This document shows positions 60,422-64,000 of a DNA stretch of 64,000 nt, in pieces. A program made the position numbers and the translations under genes. Numbering within the stretch: the first letter of the stretch is position 1; each line of letters starts with the position of its first letter. The stretch is from Mesorhizobium loti (GTDB lineage: Bacteria > Pseudomonadota > Alphaproteobacteria > Rhizobiales > Rhizobiaceae), in contig AP017605.1 in assembly GCA_002356515.1 (NCBI GenBank), positions 6,743,020 through 6,807,019 on the forward strand, in the 5' to 3' direction. The notes under the pieces were generated by a model. That model was not told where the DNA came from. It did no database searches and worked only from the letters and a program-made list of their open reading frames with translations.

Positions 60422-61339
60422 TCACTTGCCCGGCCTTGCCGCCTCGCGAATGGTCTGCAGCAGGATGGTGAAGGCGGGCGAGGGCGCGGTATCGGTGCGC
60501 ATCGTCAGGCCGACCGGTCCCTTGGTTTCCTCGGTGTCGACCGGCAGGGCGACGAAGGCGCCGCTGGCGATCTCGTTGGCGACCACGCCGGCCGAAATGA
60601 TCCACACCGCATTGCTCTGCCGCATGAAGGAGCGGCCGAAGGAGTCCGAGACGGTTTCGATCTCGGTCGCCGGCGCGGTCATGCCATTGGTGATGAACAG
60701 GCGATCGACGAAGGGGCGGATGACGGATTCGCGGGTCGGCATCAGCACCGGGAATTCGTCGAGCCTTGCGAAGATATCCGCTCCCGGTTCGAGCAGGGGA
60801 TGTCCGGCCCGCACCACGAACAGCACCTGTTCGGAATAGAGATGCTCGAAGAAGAAGCCGGTCATGTTTTCGGGCGCAGCCAGCCGACCGACGACGAGAT
60901 CGAGCGCGCCGATGCGCAATTGTTCGAGCAGCACGGCATTCTCGCCGGTGACGATCTTGATCGCGGCGCCGGTGTTTTCCCTGAGGAACAGGCTCATGGC
61001 CTGTGGCATGACCTTCGCCGATACTGTCGGCAGCGCGCCGATGCGGATCGGATGGCGATTGATGGCGCCGTCCTGGCGAACGGAATCGACGCCGCGCTTC
61101 AACGCCGTAATCGCCGAGCCGGCATGGCCGAGGAAGATCTCGCCGAGCCTTGTGACGCGGATGCCGCGCCCGTCACGCTCGACGACGGCGACACCGAGCG
61201 CCTCCTCCAACTCACGCAACGTCTTGGTCACCGCCGGCGCGCTGACATGCAGGAAGTCGGCGGCGCGGGCCACGCTGCCTTGCCGCGCGACCTCCAGGAA
61301 GGCCTGCAGATGACGGAAGCGGATGCGGCCCTCGGCCAT
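60422..61339 (-). CDS. pcaQ: LysR-type regulator of protocatechuate catabolism
   Basis: A 305-residue LTTR. Residues 8-66 form the winged helix (FRHLQAFLEVARQGSVARAA, then DFLHVSAPAVTKTLRELEE). The effector part starts near residue 95 with HPIRIGALPTVSAKVMP. The position, divergent from pcaD-C-H-G, and PcaQ-type boxes on both sides identify it. In rhizobia PcaQ activates pca genes with beta-carboxy-muconolactone-type intermediates. Its own start lies 6 nt from a box, so autoregulation is likely. Confidence 0.93.
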   Translation of the reverse strand: MAEGRIRFRHLQAFLEVARQGSVARAADFLHVSAPAVTKTLRELEEALGVAVVERDGRGIRVTRLGEIFLGHAGSAITALKRGVDSVRQDGAINRHPIRIGALPTVSAKVMPQAMSLFLRENTGAAIKIVTGENAVLLEQLRIGALDLVVGRLAAPENMTGFFFEHLYSEQVLFVVRAGHPLLEPGADIFARLDEFPVLMPTRESVIRPFVDRLFITNGMTAPATEIETVSDSFGRSFMRQSNAVWIISAGVVANEIASGAFVALPVDTEETKGPVGLTMRTDTAPSPAFTILLQTIREAARPGK

Positions 61340-61345
61340 AATTTG

Positions 61346-61396
61346 ATAACCCCTGAGTTAATGGAATGGCGCAAAATATCATTTTACCGAACCAAA
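61346..61396 (+). promoter_or_regulatory. PcaQ-type box and promoter of the pca operon
   Basis: ATAACC-CCTG-AGTTAA (61346-61361) differs from the ATAACC-N4-GGTTAA motif at one base. Seven nt later comes the same 27-bp element (61370-61396) as at the importer promoter, in opposite orientation. The pcaD start follows 35 nt after its end. The shared element suggests both promoters have the same core. Confidence 0.78.
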
Positions 61397-61431
61397 TGCC
61401 CTGTGCAATGTGGGGGTGGAGGATCGAAATC

Positions 61432-62241
61432 GTGCCATTCGTCACCATCGGCGGCATCACGCTGCATCACCGCCACGTCAGGGCGGCCGGCAATGCGCGC
61501 GCGATCATATTCATCAATTCGTTGGGCACCGACTTCCGGATCTGGGACGACGTTGTCGCTGCACTTGATGGCGAAATGTCTTGGCTGGTCTATGACAAGC
61601 GCGGCCACGGACTGTCCGACATCGGCGACATCAGGTCGATCGACGATCATGTCGACGATCTCTTGGGGCTCGTCGATCATTTCGGGTTGGAGAAGGTCGT
61701 GCTGTGCGGCCTGTCGGTCGGCGGCATGATCGCGCAAGGGCTCTATGCCAGGCGCCCGGAGATCGTCGAGGCCATGATCCTATGCGACACGGCCCACAAG
61801 ATCGGTACCAACGAGAGCTGGAACACACGCATCGCGGTGGTTGAACGCAAGGGTATCCAGGCCATTGCCGACGGCGTGCTCAAAGTGTGGTTCACCCCCG
61901 CCTTCCATACCGCACGGGTGGCCGAGCTTGACGGCTATTGGAACATGATGACCCGGCAAGCACTCGCCGGCTACATCGGGACTTGCAGGGCCGTCCGCGA
62001 CGCTGATTTTACTGACGCGGCGCGTCGCATCGCGGTGCCGACGCTCTGCGTCGTCGGCGACCAGGATGGCTCGACGCCGCCCGATCTCGTCCGCTCGCTG
62101 GCCGCTCTGATCCCCGGCGCGCGCTTCGAGATCATCCGCGACGCCGGGCACATTCCTTGCGTCGAACAGCCCAAAGCCCTGGTCGCGCTGATCCGCGATT
62201 TTGTCGCATCGCTTGCCCCTGGAGCACAAACCAATGGATGA
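61432..62241 (+). CDS. pcaD: 3-Oxoadipate enol-lactonase
   Basis: A 269-residue alpha/beta hydrolase that opens 3-oxoadipate enol-lactone to 3-oxoadipate. The nucleophile is Ser in LCGLSVGGMIAQG near residue 93, the acid Asp in VVGDQDGSTPP near 205, and the His in RDAGHIPCVEQP near 240. I chose the GTG at 61432 because GGAGG lies 9 nt before it. The open frame upstream to 61366 reads through the 27-bp promoter element and is unlikely to be translated. It overlaps pcaC by 8 nt. Confidence 0.92.
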   Translation: MPFVTIGGITLHHRHVRAAGNARAIIFINSLGTDFRIWDDVVAALDGEMSWLVYDKRGHGLSDIGDIRSIDDHVDDLLGLVDHFGLEKVVLCGLSVGGMIAQGLYARRPEIVEAMILCDTAHKIGTNESWNTRIAVVERKGIQAIADGVLKVWFTPAFHTARVAELDGYWNMMTRQALAGYIGTCRAVRDADFTDAARRIAVPTLCVVGDQDGSTPPDLVRSLAALIPGARFEIIRDAGHIPCVEQPKALVALIRDFVASLAPGAQTNG

Positions 62242-62641
62242 AGTCCCCGGCAACGCAGCCAGATATCGCACCGGCCTCGCGGTGCGGCGCGCCGTGCTCG
62301 GCGACCGCCATGTCGACCGGGCCGAGGTCACCGCCACGGATTTCGACCAGCCTTTCCAGGAACTGATCACCGAGGCTGCCTGGGGGACGGTGTGGTCGCG
62401 GCCGGGTCTCAGCAAGCGCGAGCGCTCGATCGTCACGCTGGCGCTGCTGGCCGCACTCGGCCATGATGAAGAGGTCGCCCTGCATGTGCGAGCCACAGCC
62501 AACACCGGTGCCACGCGCGACGATATCTGCGAGGCGTTCCTGCATGTCGCCATCTATGCCGGCGTGCCGGCCGCCAACCGTGCCTTCAGGATAGCCAAGG
62601 ACGTGTTTTCGGAAATGGACGGTGCCGACAATGCCAGCTGA
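62234..62641 (+). CDS. pcaC: 4-Carboxymuconolactone decarboxylase
   Basis: A 135-residue protein of the carboxymuconolactone decarboxylase family, which converts gamma-carboxymuconolactone to 3-oxoadipate enol-lactone. Conserved parts are [20 protein letters not shown] near residue 55 and [19 protein letters not shown] near 85. It lacks the CxxC of AhpD-type relatives, as expected. The ATG at 62234 overlaps pcaD by 8 nt and its end overlaps pcaH by 11 nt. Confidence 0.93.
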   Translation: MDEVPGNAARYRTGLAVRRAVLGDRHVDRAEVTATDFDQPFQELITEAAWGTVWSRPGLSKRERSIVTLALLAALGHDEEVALHVRATANTGATRDDICEAFLHVAIYAGVPAANRAFRIAKDVFSEMDGADNAS

Positions 62642-63386
62642 GTCAGGCTCGAACCGGAGGCCCGAGACCGGCGCCTTCTTCCAGCGCGACCGGACATGGC
62701 ATCCGCCGGCCTTGACGCCGGGCTACAAGAGTTCGGTGCTGCGCTCGCCGCAGAAGGCGCTTTTGTCCTTCGACAACACGCTGTCGGAAATAGCCGGACC
62801 GGTCTTCGGCCATGCCATGCTCGGCGAACTGGACGCCGACCTGATCCACAATTTCGCCAGACCGGGCGAGAGCGCCATCGGCGAGCGCATCATCGTCCAT
62901 GGCCGCGTGCTCGATGAGCGCGGGGTTGGCGTTCCCGGCGTGTTGCTCGAATTCTGGCAGGCCAATGCCGGCGGCCGCTACCGCCACAAGAAGGACGGCT
63001 ATCTTGCGCCGCTCGATCCGAATTTCGGCGGCTGCGGCCGTACCATCACAGGCGAGGATGGTGGCTATGCCTTCCGCACCGTCAAGCCCGGGCCATATCC
63101 CTGGCCGAACGGGCCTAATGACTGGCGTCCGGCGCACATCCATTTCTCGGTTTTCGGCCATGGCTTTGCCCAGCGGCTGATCACGCAGATGTATTTCGAG
63201 GGCGACCCGCTGATCTGGAAATGCCCGATCGTGCGCGGCATCGCCGACAAGGCGGCCATCGAGGCACTGACGGCCATCCTCGACACGCAGGCGACGATCC
63301 CGATGGACGCGCTCGCCTACAAGTTCGACATCGTGCTGCGCGGGCGCCGTTCGTCGCTGTTCGAAAACCGGCTGGAGGGCAATTGA
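62631..63386 (+). CDS. pcaH: Protocatechuate 3,4-dioxygenase beta subunit
   Basis: A 251-residue subunit that carries the catalytic non-haem iron and cleaves protocatechuate to beta-carboxy-cis,cis-muconate. Iron ligands expected in the family are visible as tyrosines in [17 protein letters not shown] and [12 protein letters not shown], and histidines in RPAHIHFSV (residues about 120-175). An N-terminal extension (residues 1-50) is typical of the beta chain. ATG 62631 gives an 11-nt overlap with pcaC; a GTG three codons earlier is possible. Confidence 0.95.
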   Translation: MPAESGSNRRPETGAFFQRDRTWHPPALTPGYKSSVLRSPQKALLSFDNTLSEIAGPVFGHAMLGELDADLIHNFARPGESAIGERIIVHGRVLDERGVGVPGVLLEFWQANAGGRYRHKKDGYLAPLDPNFGGCGRTITGEDGGYAFRTVKPGPYPWPNGPNDWRPAHIHFSVFGHGFAQRLITQMYFEGDPLIWKCPIVRGIADKAAIEALTAILDTQATIPMDALAYKFDIVLRGRRSSLFENRLEGN

Positions 63387-64000
63387 TGGCGCAATCGCTC
63401 GACAGGCTGAAGGAGAGCCCCTCGCAGACCGCAGGCCCTTACGTCCATATCGGGCTGACGCCCAATTTCTGCGGCGTCAGTGGCGTCTATGCGGCCGATC
63501 TCGGCGCGACCATGGTCAACGACAAGACCAAAGGCGAGCGCATCGGACTCAAGATCCGTGTGCTCGACGGCACCGGCACGCCGCTCAAGGACGCGCTGAT
63601 CGAGATATGGCAGGCGGATGCGGACGGGCTCTACAATTCGCCGGCCGAATTGCGCGGTGCCGCCGATGCAAACTTTCAGGGCTGGGGCCGCTGCCCAACC
63701 GACATGGACACCGGCGTCTGCGCCTTCGAGACGATCAAGCCCGGTCGTGTTCCGTTCCGGGATGGTCGCCTGATGGCGCCGCATATCACGCTGTGGATCG
63801 TCGCCCGCGGCATTAATCTTGGCCTGCACACACGGCTCTATTTCTCCGACGAGGAAAAGGCCAATGGCGAGGATCCGATCCTGGCGCGCATCGAGCACCG
63901 CATCCGCGTGCCGACGCTGATCGCCGAGCGCCAGGGCGACACCTACGTCTTCGACGTCCATCTCCAGGGGGAGAAGGAAACGGTCTTCTTCGACAGCTAG
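63386..64000 (+). CDS. pcaG: Protocatechuate 3,4-dioxygenase alpha subunit
   Basis: A 204-residue partner subunit of PcaH. The opening SPSQTAGPYVHIGLTPNF and the later IEIWQADADGLYN (near residue 75) and MAPHITLWIVARGINLGLHT (near 130) are standard for PcaG. It has the same fold as PcaH but lacks a complete set of iron ligands. The ATG overlaps the pcaH stop by one base (TGATG). The gene ends exactly at the window edge; pcaB may follow beyond it, as in other rhizobia. Confidence 0.95.
   Translation: MAQSLDRLKESPSQTAGPYVHIGLTPNFCGVSGVYAADLGATMVNDKTKGERIGLKIRVLDGTGTPLKDALIEIWQADADGLYNSPAELRGAADANFQGWGRCPTDMDTGVCAFETIKPGRVPFRDGRLMAPHITLWIVARGINLGLHTRLYFSDEEKANGEDPILARIEHRIRVPTLIAERQGDTYVFDVHLQGEKETVFFDS

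Noticed and set aside
60326-61396. 27-bp inverted repeats as ends of a mobile element carrying pcaQ
   Set aside because: There is no transposase, no target-site duplication was seen, and each repeat lies in a promoter position next to a PcaQ-type box.
61366-61431. Upstream start for pcaD that would add 22 residues
   Set aside because: This stretch is mostly the 27-bp promoter element shared with the importer operon, and the GTG at 61432 has a strong GGAGG site.
1-64000. tRNA, rRNA, CRISPR arrays, insertion sequences, prophage genes and riboswitches
   Set aside because: I looked for their usual signatures by eye and found none; small non-coding RNAs without strong structure could still have been missed.

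Overview
The window looks like chromosomal or large-replicon accessory DNA from a Rhizobiales alphaproteobacterium, most likely Mesorhizobium or a close relative. The reasons are the uniformly high G+C, the density of ABC importers, the many ATGA-type gene overlaps, the pcaQ/pcaDCHG arrangement, and target sites that match the PcaQ motif known from Sinorhizobium. I see no rRNA, tRNA, insertion sequence, prophage or CRISPR array. Almost the whole 64 kb is a chain of catabolic modules, each built from an ABC importer, one or more regulators, and a few enzymes.

Layout. (1) 1-5331: a CUT1 sugar-type importer divergent from an IclR regulator and an amidohydrolase/lactonase. (2) 5338-14180: an eight-gene operon with a MaoC-like hydratase, a CaiB-type CoA transferase, a solute-binding-like protein without a signal peptide, and a CUT2 (ribose-type) importer whose ATPase is split into two genes; a beta-propeller lactonase is divergent. 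(3) 14217-19517: a Tim44-domain protein, a zinc-ribbon protein, a quinone-oxidoreductase-like enzyme divergent from a LysR regulator, and a thiamine-diphosphate enzyme. (4) 19563-28588: a urea/amide-type importer with a histone-deacetylase-like amidohydrolase, a 904-residue MalT-like regulator and a GNAT acetyltransferase. (5) 28766-33099: deacylase, APH-type kinase, class III PLP enzyme and GntR regulator, preceded by a perfect 15-bp inverted repeat. (6) 33124-42338: a GntR-controlled divergent locus with a complete branched-chain-type importer, a DAO-type oxidase, a cyclophilin-like protein, a TIGR04076-type protein, an aldo/keto reductase and an NTF2-like protein; this is the least explained system here. 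(7) 42541-53211: a GlcD-like flavoprotein, then a GntR-led operon that joins L-arabinonate-type catabolism to a Pot-type importer, with a divergent aldose epimerase. (8) 53247-64000: the protocatechuate region, with pcaD-C-H-G to the right of pcaQ and, to the left, an aromatic-acid-type importer operon that continues into a coniferyl-alcohol-dehydrogenase-like SDR and an aldehyde dehydrogenase.

Cross-cutting observations. Five of the six importers have a perfect or near-perfect hairpin 13-30 nt after the binding-protein gene. The pcaQ gene lies between two PcaQ-type boxes, each followed by the same 27-bp promoter element in inverted orientation. In region 8 the genes plausibly work together to import aromatic acids, alcohols or aldehydes of lignin origin, oxidise them to protocatechuate-type acids, and open the ring through the beta-ketoadipate pathway. 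All functional calls are based on reading motifs in the sequence; no database search was run.
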